This document shows, in pieces, positions 9,962 to 18,559 of a stretch of DNA of 64,000 nt. The DNA comes from Bacteroidales bacterium. Lineage in GTDB: Bacteria > Bacteroidota > Bacteroidia > Bacteroidales > TTA-H9. Location of the stretch: assembly GCA_030656615.1 (NCBI GenBank), contig JAUSOY010000005.1, positions 62,001 through 126,000 on the forward strand, read 5' to 3'. The notes under the pieces were generated by a model. The model worked only from the letters and a program-made list of their open reading frames with translations. It was not told the origin of the DNA and searched no databases. A program made the position numbers and the translations under genes. Each line of letters opens with the position of its first letter. Positions within the stretch are counted from its first letter, which is position 1.

Positions 9962-11865
9962 TATTTACGGATACCAAGTTTTATCTGATATTCACGGAGG
10001 CTCTCAAGGATATTGGTACGTACATGGATGAAGTTGTGAATGCCGGCCGATTGTAAGTCTGCAGCACATGCTGGATTTCCGGCAATTACAGTTATGGTTT
10101 TACCAGCCAGTTGCTGGTGAACAGGTATCGCCATTTCGGCATAATCTTCATCCGAGGAGCAGATAACAACAATCGCTGCTTCCGATTTCAGAGCACTATT
10201 TACACCCTGCTCTATGCTTTCAAATCCGTTGTTGTCGATAAGGTCAAAACCGGCAACAGCAAAGAAGTTAGAGGCAAACTGTGCTCTAGCTCTGCGCATT
10301 GCCGCATTACCAAACGTAAACAGAAATACTTTCGGACGATTATTACTGACGGCATAGGATTCGGTGAGCATCCGTAGTTCTTCGAATGCATTTGACGCCC
10401 GGTATAATTTTAATGGTTTAACATCACCATCCAATTTGGTTTCGGGTGAATAAACATTGGCGTCGATGTTTGCTGAAAGTCTTTCGGTAAAGTTGGGATA
10501 TTGATTGGTTCCCAAAATGGTTTCGCGACGGTTGGCGATGGCCTGATCTTTTTTGTTTGCCGTAGCTTCAATTTCTGACTGAATAAATCCCTCTTTCATA
10601 GCCAGATAATATCCGCCTTTTTCCTCGGTTTTGAGGAAGAGTTTCCAGGCTTCACTGGCGATGGATGCTGTTAAAGATTCTATATAATAAGAGCCGGCAG
10701 CAGGATCAATTGTTTTATCGAGAATGGCTTCTTCTTTGAGTACCAGTTGTTGGTTACGGGCAATGCGTTCCGAAAACGATGTAGGGCTTTCATAGATCGA
10801 ATTGAAAGGTTTCACTTCAATGGAACCGGCACCACCTAATATCGCTGACATTGATTCTGTGGTAGAACGAAGCAAATTAACATAAGGATCGTATAGCGAT
10901 TTATTCCAATCACTGGTCACACTATGGATATCGATTTTGCAAATTTCATCGCTGTCGGGATTGTAGGCTTTAACAATATTTGCCCAAAGTAAACGGGCGG
11001 CACGTAGTTTGGCGATTTCTAAAAAGTAACTCGACCCAATACCAAAAATAAAACGGATGCGGGGAGCTACTTCGTTTATACTTAATCCACGTTGAGTAAG
11101 TTGTGAAAGATACTCAACGCCCATCGAAAGACCAAATGCGAGCTCCTGAACGATGCTCGATCCGGCATTACCAAAATGCTTGGCAGTAACAGCAAGGCTG
11201 CGAACATTTTTAAATTCCTGCACCTCGCGTGTAATGCGGGCTGCGTTATCAAATGCTTCGACCGAAGACCGGCAGCATCCGCAGAAATGACCGTAAATGC
11301 TTAGATGGCCAAGTGGATCAAAATTCAGGGTCGCGTGAAGTTCATTAAATGATTGCTCTTCTGACTTGAGTAATTGTTTCCAGTATGCAACAATTTCCAA
11401 AGCATGGTGATATGCAATAAAGTTGATCTGTATATCCTTTGTCCATACGTTTTTAAGCAAGGCCTGAAATTCTTCATAGGTGAAACTCATATTGGCTTTA
11501 ATTTTAAACCAAAGAGAATCGACGCCCTTTTTAAGCATATCTGATGCTTTGATATTGGCCTGTTCGATGCCCAGCTCACTAACATCGATTTCCTGACTAA
11601 TGAGCCACTGATTTCCCGAATTATTGTTTCCGCGTATGAATGGAAATTCACCAGGAAGCGAGGAAGTAAACGGAATATCTTTTAAATCTTCGGCTCTGTA
11701 ATACGGTTTAACCTTAAAGCCTTCACCGGTATCCCATAATAGTCTTTTCTGGTAATCAGCCCCTTTCATGTCATCGTTTATGGTTGATTCCCATTGTTCG
11801 GTGGTGATTTCTGGAAATTCCTGCATGAGTTTTACAATTTGGTCTTTTGACTGATCCATGGTCAT
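9961..11865 (-). CDS. mutA: Methylmalonyl-CoA mutase small (non-catalytic) subunit
   Basis: 634 residues, aligned in outline with the large subunit: a TIM-barrel part (PYYRAEDL, FIRGNNNSGNQW, RLRA-type helix KLRAARLLWAN, DPAAGSYYIE near residue 395) and a degenerate C-terminal cobalamin-like domain (RPKVFLFTFGN, AAIVVICSSDEDYAE). That domain lacks the DxHxxG cobalt ligand, as is usual for this subunit. It dimerises with MutB. It is the first gene of the run and overlaps arcA by one base. Two ATGs (11865 and 11859) are possible starts, and the sequence does not separate them. Confidence 0.95.
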   Translation of the reverse strand: MTMDQSKDQIVKLMQEFPEITTEQWESTINDDMKGADYQKRLLWDTGEGFKVKPYYRAEDLKDIPFTSSLPGEFPFIRGNNNSGNQWLISQEIDVSELGIEQANIKASDMLKKGVDSLWFKIKANMSFTYEEFQALLKNVWTKDIQINFIAYHHALEIVAYWKQLLKSEEQSFNELHATLNFDPLGHLSIYGHFCGCCRSSVEAFDNAARITREVQEFKNVRSLAVTAKHFGNAGSSIVQELAFGLSMGVEYLSQLTQRGLSINEVAPRIRFIFGIGSSYFLEIAKLRAARLLWANIVKAYNPDSDEICKIDIHSVTSDWNKSLYDPYVNLLRSTTESMSAILGGAGSIEVKPFNSIYESPTSFSERIARNQQLVLKEEAILDKTIDPAAGSYYIESLTASIASEAWKLFLKTEEKGGYYLAMKEGFIQSEIEATANKKDQAIANRRETILGTNQYPNFTERLSANIDANVYSPETKLDGDVKPLKLYRASNAFEELRMLTESYAVSNNRPKVFLFTFGNAAMRRARAQFASNFFAVAGFDLIDNNGFESIEQGVNSALKSEAAIVVICSSDEDYAEMAIPVHQQLAGKTITVIAGNPACAADLQSAGIHNFIHVRTNILESLREYQIKLGIRK

Positions 11866-11932
11866 TCGTAAGATATTTTATGTGTTTCTTAGTATCAATT
11901 ATGGCTGGATTTTACCCTGCCTTTTCAGGCGG

Positions 11933-11940
11933 CAAAGGTA
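11933..11940 (-). promoter_or_regulatory. -7 box of the mutA-arcA-mutB operon
   Basis: TACCTTTG on the minus strand is an exact TAnnTTTG match about 67 nt before the ATG at 11865. No cobalamin riboswitch features were seen in the leader. Confidence 0.55.
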
Positions 11941-12008
11941 CAATTTTTTGTAAAGACGTCTAATTCAGCTTGCAAAGGAAATCTACCTCGGTCTTGCATT
12001 TCTTTTAG

Positions 12009-12016
12009 TATCTTTA
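12009..12016 (+). promoter_or_regulatory. Possible -7 box of the TIGR01777 epimerase gene
   Basis: TATCTTTA has one mismatch to TAnnTTTG and lies 27 nt before the ATG at 12044. Confidence 0.35.
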
Positions 12017-12043
12017 ACCCTGAAATTCAAAGAATTGTATAAG

Positions 12044-12889
12044 ATGAAAATCTGTATTAGTGGCATTAGTGGATTTACAGGATCCTACCTTCAAACGTTT
12101 TTTACGGAAAGAGGTGATGAAGTCGTCGGAATTTATAGAAAAGACTTTGAATCGCCAGAACAGCTCATCCATAAACTTGAAGGAAGTGGAGTGTTAATTC
12201 ATTTGACCGGGAGCCCCGTTATCCAACGCTGGACGTCTAAAAATCGAAAGCAAATTTTTGAGAGCCGTATACTGACCTCACAAAAATTAGTATCTGCCTT
12301 ATGCCAATGTGTGAATCCTCCCGATGTTTTTATTTCGGCATCTGCTGTGGGTATATATTCGTCAGCGGGTGTTCATACCGAATCAGAATATTGTTTGGGT
12401 ACGGGATTTATGGCTGAAATATGCCAGGCATGGGAGGAGGCTGTGTCAGAGAAACCCGAAGGTGTTCGGCTCGTAAATATCAGAATGGGAATAGTACTTG
12501 GCCGGGGTGGTGGAATGTTATCGAAAATATTGCCCTTATTTCGATACGGTTTGGGTGGAAGACTGGGTAGTGGCCATCAGGCATTTCCCTGGATACATAT
12601 TGACGATTTTAGTCAAGCCATTCTTTTTATCATACAAACAAATTTAAGTGGTCCGATCAATTTGGTTAGCCCGGCTACCGACAATAGCCAAACTTTTACG
12701 CGTGCATTGGCCAGCGTTGTTAAACGGCCGGCGGTATTTTCTGTCCCTTCGTTTATAATACGCTTGATTTTTGGAAAGGCAGCGATAAGCATCCTTGATG
12801 GGCAAAGTGTTATTCCTCAAAAACTACTGGAGGCCGGCTTCGAATTTCAACATCCGGATTTGCAACTTGCCTTAAAAGAATCAGTATAG
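12044..12889 (+). CDS. TIGR01777-family NAD-dependent epimerase/dehydratase-like protein (YfcH-like)
   Basis: 281 residues from the ATG at 12044. A TTG three codons earlier is less likely because the Rossmann beta-strand begins directly at KICISGISGFTGSYL. Family features: the Gly-rich nucleotide loop, VLIHLTGSPVIQRW, then SASAVGIYSS, RMGIVLGRGGGML, an FPWIHIDDF block and GPINLVSP. These match the YfcH/SulA-type extended SDR family, whose substrate is still poorly defined. It is single, divergent from mutA and convergent with the next gene. Confidence 0.85.
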   Translation: MKICISGISGFTGSYLQTFFTERGDEVVGIYRKDFESPEQLIHKLEGSGVLIHLTGSPVIQRWTSKNRKQIFESRILTSQKLVSALCQCVNPPDVFISASAVGIYSSAGVHTESEYCLGTGFMAEICQAWEEAVSEKPEGVRLVNIRMGIVLGRGGGMLSKILPLFRYGLGGRLGSGHQAFPWIHIDDFSQAILFIIQTNLSGPINLVSPATDNSQTFTRALASVVKRPAVFSVPSFIIRLIFGKAAISILDGQSVIPQKLLEAGFEFQHPDLQLALKESV

Positions 12890-12899
12890 GAAGGTAAAT

Positions 12900-13490
12900 T
12901 TATTCGTTCTGAACAAGGGTGTAAATAACAGATACATAGCTAGTCTGATCTTTTAATTGGTTATATTGAATGCTATTTTGCTGCCATGAGTAGTGTAAAT
13001 TGTATCCATTTCCAATGCCGTTTCCGGTATAACAACTGCCAATATTGGCAATTAAATCTTGCGGTTCGTTTGATAAGATGATCTGAGAAATGACTTGTCC
13101 GTGTGTTCCTTCACCTTTGCCCGAGTAATCTTTTGCTGAAACCTTAAGAAAGGTGCCATCAGGGAGATCGCCGTTCATTTCAACTGTTACTTTACGGGTT
13201 TTCGTTGCCTGTACAATGGATGTAATATTAATCCATGAATCCGAATTGTCTACTGATTGAATGATTGACTGACCCGCATCAATTCCATTGAAAGGGAATG
13301 CCATCGTTACTGAATTTCCACCCGATGGCTCGATATCGAGTAATGCGATTTCCGGAATACTAAGACCTAAACTATGACTATCCTTGTTTGATTGAGCATT
13401 TAGCAAAACACTGAAGCATGAAAATACCAGAATAATAGCTAATCGTATGATTAAGTATTGTTTACGGTCGGTATTTATCGTTGTTTTCAT
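12900..13490 (-). CDS. Small secreted protein of unknown family
   Basis: 196 residues from the ATG at 13490; the TTG at 13502 is rejected. The signal peptide (about 1-33) ends near LLNAQS. The mature part is rich in short beta-strand-like segments (SVTMAFPFNG, WINITSIVQ, RKVTVEMNGDLPDGTFLKV, SQIILSN, SYVSVIYTLVQNE) and looks like a single beta-sandwich. It has one Cys in IGSCYTGNGIGNGY. No T9SS sorting domain is visible, so a periplasmic or Sec-only secreted location is likely. I do not recognise the family. The tail GNGYNLHYSW may be a useful search motif. Confidence 0.7.
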   Translation of the reverse strand: MKTTINTDRKQYLIIRLAIILVFSCFSVLLNAQSNKDSHSLGLSIPEIALLDIEPSGGNSVTMAFPFNGIDAGQSIIQSVDNSDSWINITSIVQATKTRKVTVEMNGDLPDGTFLKVSAKDYSGKGEGTHGQVISQIILSNEPQDLIANIGSCYTGNGIGNGYNLHYSWQQNSIQYNQLKDQTSYVSVIYTLVQNE

Positions 13491-13903
13491 TTTAAAAAAC
13501 AATGTTGTTGATTCGTTCTAATTGTAAAGTTAGTTATTATTTACAGTATGTGCAATTTTTGGAGTATTTTAAGGAAACTGTTCCATTTTGGGAAAATCTA
13601 AAAACGCTTATCAATTTGCGGGCCAAAATTTGTTATATTATTTTGGTTATTATCAACAATATAGAGTATTATCGCCTCATTGTCGTGTGATATCGTAAAA
13701 TAATTTTATAAATGATACATAATATATATTTAGTATTTATTTTAAGATGATTGGAATTTAGAAGAAATCGTAAACCATGTACAAAAAATGGACAAAGAAT
13801 CTAAAAAATGGATAAAATGTTCAGAAATGAGGTTAACATAAAAAACCCCCTGAATAATATGATTAATAATTCAGAGGGTTTTTGATTGGGTCTTTTTTGA
13901 CTT
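13491..13903. other. AT-rich intergenic region without a convincing gene
   Basis: 413 bp. It holds the nrdJ terminator (13841-13883) and, near 13530, a TAACTTTA-like minus-strand element that could promote the secreted-protein gene. Near 13785-13820 a short imperfect direct repeat (AAAAAATGGACAAAG / AAAAAATGGATAAAA) is visible. A 62-codon plus-strand frame across 13502-13690 begins with TTG and has no plausible ribosome site, so it is not called. Confidence 0.6.
13841..13883 (-). terminator. Intrinsic terminator of nrdJ
   Basis: AAAAACCCCCTGAAT pairs with ATTCAGAGGGTTTTT with a single mismatch around a 13-nt loop. It follows the nrdJ stop at 13904. Confidence 0.75.
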
Positions 13904-16627
13904 TTATCCGCATTTTGAGAAGCCACAACTACATTTCAGGCAACCTTCCTGATATTGTAGGTTATCACTTTGTCCACATGATTCACACACCGCTTTATGG
14001 GGTTTTGTTCCATCTGGAATAAATCGGTGGAGGGTTCGTTCTACACCGGCCTTCCATGTATTGATGGAGTGTGAATCCAGGCTTAGTTTTGATACCAGTT
14101 CTACCACAGATAATAAAGGCATTCCGTGGCGCAGGATTCCGGAAATTAGCTTGGCATAATTCCAATATTCGCTATCGAACGAACGGGATAAGCCTTCAAT
14201 GGTGGTTCGGTAGCCTTCCTTGTCTTCAAATGCAAAATCGTACCTAGATTTTCCGTCGGCTGTCCGGTTTTTAATTACCCAGCCGGTGTTTACCCAACGC
14301 GGAGCATAAAAACCCTCTTCCTTACCGGTAAAAATCTCATAGGGCCTGCCTTCATATAATCCAACCACTGCTACCCATTTTTCAGCATCGTTTTGGAATC
14401 GGACGACTTCGGCTTCAAGAACTTTGGGACGTGGAGGGGCGTTGTTTTCCTGAATTACGGGAACCACTTCTTCCCTTTCTTTTTCATTTGAAACAAGAAC
14501 ACCAGCACGACAGCCTTCGCGGTAAACGGTAACACCTTTACATCCACTTTCCCAGGCGGTTTGGTAAATTTTACTCACCATTTCTTCAGGGGTCTCAGAC
14601 GGAATATTTACCGTTACACTAATGCTGTGATCGACCCACTTTTGTACGGCACCCTGCATATGAACCTTGGCCAGCCAGTCAACATCGTTTGCTGTGGCTT
14701 TGTAATACGGCGATTTTTCGATAATGGCATTTAGTTTATCGTCGTCATATTTAGTCACTTTGGCTGCATCAAAACCATTAATTGTCAGGTAGTCTAGAAA
14801 GCGAGGATGGAAAACATTATATTCTTCCCATGTATCTCCAATTTCATCGACAAATGTAATGTTGACATTTTTATCGTTTGGATTTACTTTACGTCTCCTT
14901 TTGTAGTTTACCTTAAATACCGGTTCGATACCGGAGGTTGTTTGAGTACAAATGCTTACACTTCCAGTAGGTGCAATGGTTAATAAAGCGACATTGCGCC
15001 TGCCATATTTTTGCATGGCTTCGTATAAAGAAGAATCGGCTTCTGCCAGTCGTTGTATAAACGGATTGGGTTTTTCGCGCTCGGTACTATACATTGGAAA
15101 TGGCCCACGTTCTGATGCCAGTTCCACGGATGAGCGATATGCTTCTAATGCAAGGGTTTTCTGAACTTCAACGGCAAAGGTGATGGCATCATCAGAGCCA
15201 TATCTCATTCCAAGGCCGGCCAGCATATCGCCTTCAGCGGTGATACCAAAACCGGTACGTCTTCCTTGAAGTGCTTTTTTGCGGATATTTTCCCAAAGCT
15301 TGCGTTCGATGCGCTTGGTTTCTTCATCTTCGGGATCCTGAACTATTTTTGCAATAATCCGGTCGATTTTTTCAAGTTCCAAATCAATTAAATCGTCCAT
15401 AATACGCTGACCTTTTCTCACATGCTCAATAAATAATGGCATATCAAAAGTAGCCTCAGGAGTAAATGGATTATTGACGTAGCTGTACAGATTTATAGCC
15501 ATTAAACGGCAACTATCGTAGGGACAAAGCGGAATTTCTCCACAGGGATTGGTAGAAACGGTCCGGAAGCCTAAGTCGGCATACATATCGGGTACCGACT
15601 CGTTAATAATGGTGTCCCAGAAAAGAATTCCTGGCTCGGCTGATTTCCAGGCGTTGTGAATAATTTTATTCCACAACTTTTTTGCATCGATTGTTTTGGA
15701 GTAAAGCGGAGTATTCGAATCGAGTGGGAATTTTTGTTCGAAGTGACTATTATTAATGACAGCCTGCATAAATTCATCGGTTAACTTTACCGAAACATTG
15801 GCCCCGGTAACTTTACCTGCTTCAAGTTTGGCATCGATAAATTCTTCAGCATCCGGGTGTTTAACAGAAATACTGAGCATGAGCGCTCCACGTCTGCCAT
15901 CCTGAGCCACTTCGCGGGTAGAGTTTGAATATCTTTCCATGAAGGGTACAATGCCGGTTGAAGTGAGTGCCGTGTTTTTTACAGGGCTCCCTTTTGGGCG
16001 GATATGTGTCAGATCGTGTCCAACACCCCCGCGACGTTTCATCAGTTGCACTTGTTCCTGATCAGAACGCATAATTCCTCCGTAGCTATCGGCAGGATTA
16101 TCTTGCCCTATTACAAAGCAGTTTGAGAGTGAACCTACCTGAATATTATTTCCAATTCCGGCCATTGGACTCCCTTGAGGAACAATATATTTAAAGTCCT
16201 TGAGCAATAGATATACTTCTTCTTCACTCATGGGGTTTGGATACTTTTGTTCTACCCGTGCAATTTCACGAGCAATCCGATAGTGCATATCATCAGGAGT
16301 AAGTTCAAACAGTACTCCATCACTATCTTTAAGAGCGTATTTGTTTACCCATACCTTGGCGGCCATGGTATCTCCCCCGAAATACGTTTCGGAGGCTTTA
16401 ACAGCTTCATCAAAAGAATATACAACCTGAGCCGGTATTTTGGTAGGCGAAGTCGATATAATGGTTTCTGTTGCTTCTTTTGTTTCTAAAATTTCTTCTT
16501 GCATTTCACGCATATCTGCTCCCCTGGGCTTGTTTTTTGACCTTGCGTTAAGGACATCATCAAATAATGAAGGTTCTTTCCTGGTTTCCTGTTTCTTATC
16601 AGAACCGGCAAAAAAGGTTTGGTCCAT
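13904..16627 (-). CDS. nrdJ: Adenosylcobalamin-dependent (class II) ribonucleoside-diphosphate reductase
   Basis: 907 residues, typical of the long NrdJ form. It reduces ribonucleotides to deoxyribonucleotides by a B12-generated thiyl radical, in the presence or absence of oxygen. Visible landmarks: GNNIQVGSLSNCFV near residue 158 (active-site Cys), STNPCGEIPLCPYDSC near 358 (Asn/Cys/Glu of the radical site) and APTGSVSICTQTTSGIEP near 550. The C-terminal tail has paired cysteines, CESCGQSDN and CLKCSCGFSKCG, which form the zinc/redox tail of this subfamily. It is monocistronic. The upstream 250 bp shows no clear cobalamin riboswitch or NrdR box; a TACCTTTA element at 16822-16829 could be its promoter and would give a leader of almost 200 nt. 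Confidence 0.95.
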   Translation of the reverse strand: MDQTFFAGSDKKQETRKEPSLFDDVLNARSKNKPRGADMREMQEEILETKEATETIISTSPTKIPAQVVYSFDEAVKASETYFGGDTMAAKVWVNKYALKDSDGVLFELTPDDMHYRIAREIARVEQKYPNPMSEEEVYLLLKDFKYIVPQGSPMAGIGNNIQVGSLSNCFVIGQDNPADSYGGIMRSDQEQVQLMKRRGGVGHDLTHIRPKGSPVKNTALTSTGIVPFMERYSNSTREVAQDGRRGALMLSISVKHPDAEEFIDAKLEAGKVTGANVSVKLTDEFMQAVINNSHFEQKFPLDSNTPLYSKTIDAKKLWNKIIHNAWKSAEPGILFWDTIINESVPDMYADLGFRTVSTNPCGEIPLCPYDSCRLMAINLYSYVNNPFTPEATFDMPLFIEHVRKGQRIMDDLIDLELEKIDRIIAKIVQDPEDEETKRIERKLWENIRKKALQGRRTGFGITAEGDMLAGLGMRYGSDDAITFAVEVQKTLALEAYRSSVELASERGPFPMYSTEREKPNPFIQRLAEADSSLYEAMQKYGRRNVALLTIAPTGSVSICTQTTSGIEPVFKVNYKRRRKVNPNDKNVNITFVDEIGDTWEEYNVFHPRFLDYLTINGFDAAKVTKYDDDKLNAIIEKSPYYKATANDVDWLAKVHMQGAVQKWVDHSISVTVNIPSETPEEMVSKIYQTAWESGCKGVTVYREGCRAGVLVSNEKEREEVVPVIQENNAPPRPKVLEAEVVRFQNDAEKWVAVVGLYEGRPYEIFTGKEEGFYAPRWVNTGWVIKNRTADGKSRYDFAFEDKEGYRTTIEGLSRSFDSEYWNYAKLISGILRHGMPLLSVVELVSKLSLDSHSINTWKAGVERTLHRFIPDGTKPHKAVCESCGQSDNLQYQEGCLKCSCGFSKCG

Positions 16628-16877
16628 AGGTCAGTGTTTTGTTTAGATTAAAATCAACTTTATCAGCAAGTTCACGATAGATGCTCTCATCCCGTTTATG
16701 CCATACAATGTACAATATAATTTAAGGCGTCACTTGTAATGTTATTAACAGTCGGTTGTAAGTGTTTGAGTCAAAAAAAATTGTGTTCTGAAAAGTTTTT
16801 TCAACCTCATAATGAACACATTAAAGGTAATGCCTGATGCTTCGGGCTTATCAGAGCGTTCGCTGTCGAAAGCAGCC

Positions 16878-17324
16878 CTATTGCTGACTTTCCCAGTTTA
16901 GCTTTTTTCCAAAGCCAAGACGGTTATGAGTCATCTTAATAAAATACGGAACTACGGTCCAAAGATGTAACTCGGCCAACAAAGCCACCGGAAATTTTTT
17001 AACATACACTTTGCGGGCTGCTTTTTTTTGTTCAATATCCAATTCAACAAGCCTGCCACTAAATTGTATACCCTGAATAAGACCGGTCATTGTAGTTTCT
17101 AAAACAATTGAACCGGATACCTCCGGATTATTTATACACTCCTGCATATGACGCGTATGGTTTTCGGACGTAAATACAAATGCATTCCATTCTTCACTAT
17201 AATAATAGAAGCAATTGGCAACCCAGGGTACATTATTATGCGATGTAGCCATGGTCAGCACGTGATGCTCATGAATAAATTCAAGTATTCTCGAATCAAT
17301 CGGTGGTGAAGCGTGTTCAAACAT
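16878..17324 (-). CDS. YhbP-like protein (UPF0306, PNPOx-type split barrel)
   Basis: 148 residues from the ATG at 17324; a TTG three codons earlier (17333) is possible but less likely. The order of motifs follows E. coli YhbP: HHVLTMATS, PWVANCFYYY, FVFTSENHTRHMQ, GLIQGIQFSGRL, ARKVYVKKFPVA and a LGFGKKLNW ending. The fold is that of pyridoxamine-phosphate-oxidase-like flavin-binding split barrels. The reaction is not established for this family. It is monocistronic and has an unusually long intergenic region upstream. Confidence 0.8.
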   Translation of the reverse strand: MFEHASPPIDSRILEFIHEHHVLTMATSHNNVPWVANCFYYYSEEWNAFVFTSENHTRHMQECINNPEVSGSIVLETTMTGLIQGIQFSGRLVELDIEQKKAARKVYVKKFPVALLAELHLWTVVPYFIKMTHNRLGFGKKLNWESQQ

Positions 17325-17687
17325 TATGTTCAACTTATCATTTTTATCTCGTTAATATTATTTTGTCCGCATGATTCATTTGTTAATGCCACGAATTGGA
17401 TACAAATCATGTCTCCGGATATCGTCATTCGAAAAACCATTGCTGGTAAATGAGTATTCCATTTCCCCCCCAAATTACGATATACCGCTTAACAATAAAC
17501 TGTATAAAGAAGTGCAAGCATAGAATTGCCTTTTAATCTGCTGCTTACTCAATCGTGTTGTGAAATACCGAAATTAACAGAACTCCTCTCATCAATTCTA
17601 ACCAGTGATACCGTTTGCTTTAACCCAATTACAATCAGTAAGATAGAATTTTTGGATTTGGATAACAACAATGGTTTTTCTGTGTGA

Positions 17688-17695
17688 CAAAGGTA
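17688..17695 (-). promoter_or_regulatory. Orphan -7 box far upstream of the YhbP-like gene
   Basis: TACCTTTG is an exact TAnnTTTG match on the minus strand, but no TTG is found at the -33 distance and the next minus-strand start is 364 nt away. It could be chance, or the promoter of a long leader or small RNA. Confidence 0.3.
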
Positions 17696-17867
17696 ATTTT
17701 CTACTCGTAATCTGTCCAGTATTTTATGTGCCTTTGATTTAAAATGGATTGTTAATTTGTGGTATAACAGGCAATTACGGTCTGATAACTTCTATTATTT
17801 GGAATAGTTTTAACTGAATTGTTTTTATTCAGTTTTTCGTCTGGAGACTCACCTTGGTTATTGATTA

Positions 17868-17895
17868 TTGATTTTCGGAGGAAGGCGTATCTTTG
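17868..17895 (+). promoter_or_regulatory. Promoter of the MBL-fold hydrolase gene
   Basis: TTG at 17868-17870 and TATCTTTG at 17888-17895 are separated by 17 nt, which fits the Bacteroidota -33/-7 arrangement. The ATG follows 28 nt later. Confidence 0.65.
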
Positions 17896-17923
17896 GCCCT
17901 GAATTATTAAACGTATTTTACCC

Positions 17924-18559
17924 ATGCTCAATATCAAAGTTTTTACCGTAAATTCTTTTCAGGAGAATACCTATGTTCTGAGTGATGAAAGTAAAGAATG
18001 TATCATCATTGATGCAGGTTTTCAGACAGAAAGCGAGCGAAAAACCTTTCGTGATTATCTGCAGATTAATGATTTAAAGCCTGTTATGTCCTTACATACG
18101 CATGCTCATGTCGACCACATGTTCGGTGCGCCTTTTCTAATAGAACAGTTTAATTTGGGTTATCGGGTACATTCAGCCAGCCAGGAATTTATTGACCGGG
18201 CAAAAGAGTACGCTTCGGTTTTCGGCATCATAATAGAAAAAGTGTATCAACCCGAAGCTTTTATCAAAGATGAAGAATTATTGAGTTTTGGAAATACTTC
18301 ATTCAGGGCTATTTATACGCCCGGCCATGCTGATGGCAGTGTCTGTTTTTATTTTGAAGCAGATGGGGTGCTTTTTAGCGGCGATTTATTATTTAAGGAT
18401 AGTATAGGTCGTACCGATTTACCAACAGGAAATTACGATACGTTAAAAAGTAGTATTCTTAAGCTTTTTAAAGACTTACCTGCCGAAACAAAGGTTTTTG
18501 CAGGTCATGGACCATCGACCACTTTAGGACACGAAGCGATGTACAATCCATTTATCTAG
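17924..18559 (+). CDS. MBL-fold metallo-hydrolase (glyoxalase II-like)
   Basis: 211 residues. The di-zinc signature THAHVDHM near residues 58-65 is complete, followed by TPGHADGSVCFYF, FSGDLLF and AGHGPSTTLGHE, which provide the later His and bridging Asp ligands. Length and the N-terminal VFTVNSFQENTYVL match the short glyoxalase-II/YcbL type of thioester hydrolase that lacks the long C-terminal helical domain. The exact substrate is unknown. It converges on the GT9 gene with an 8-bp overlap. Confidence 0.88.
   Translation: MLNIKVFTVNSFQENTYVLSDESKECIIIDAGFQTESERKTFRDYLQINDLKPVMSLHTHAHVDHMFGAPFLIEQFNLGYRVHSASQEFIDRAKEYASVFGIIIEKVYQPEAFIKDEELLSFGNTSFRAIYTPGHADGSVCFYFEADGVLFSGDLLFKDSIGRTDLPTGNYDTLKSSILKLFKDLPAETKVFAGHGPSTTLGHEAMYNPFI

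Larger units (their letters stand above)
17325..17923. other. Long intergenic region (about 600 bp) with one minus-strand and one plus-strand promoter-like box
   Basis: No gene of normal size is seen. TACCTTTG on the minus strand at 17688-17695 would produce a leader of more than 350 nt before the YhbP-like gene. Inside that leader a 28-codon minus-strand frame (17376-17462) starts with ATG after a G-rich GGGGGGGAA stretch. The plus-strand promoter of the next gene is at 17868-17895. The rest looks unconstrained. Confidence 0.5.

Noticed and set aside
16628-16877. Cobalamin riboswitch or NrdR box before nrdJ
   Set aside because: The conserved riboswitch core and the NrdR palindrome were looked for and not found. 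A GC-rich hairpin at 16831-16846 lacks a T run and was not called a terminator.
17752-17937. 61-codon minus-strand frame across the MBL gene start
   Set aside because: It spans the promoter and start of the MBL gene on the other strand and has no recognisable features.
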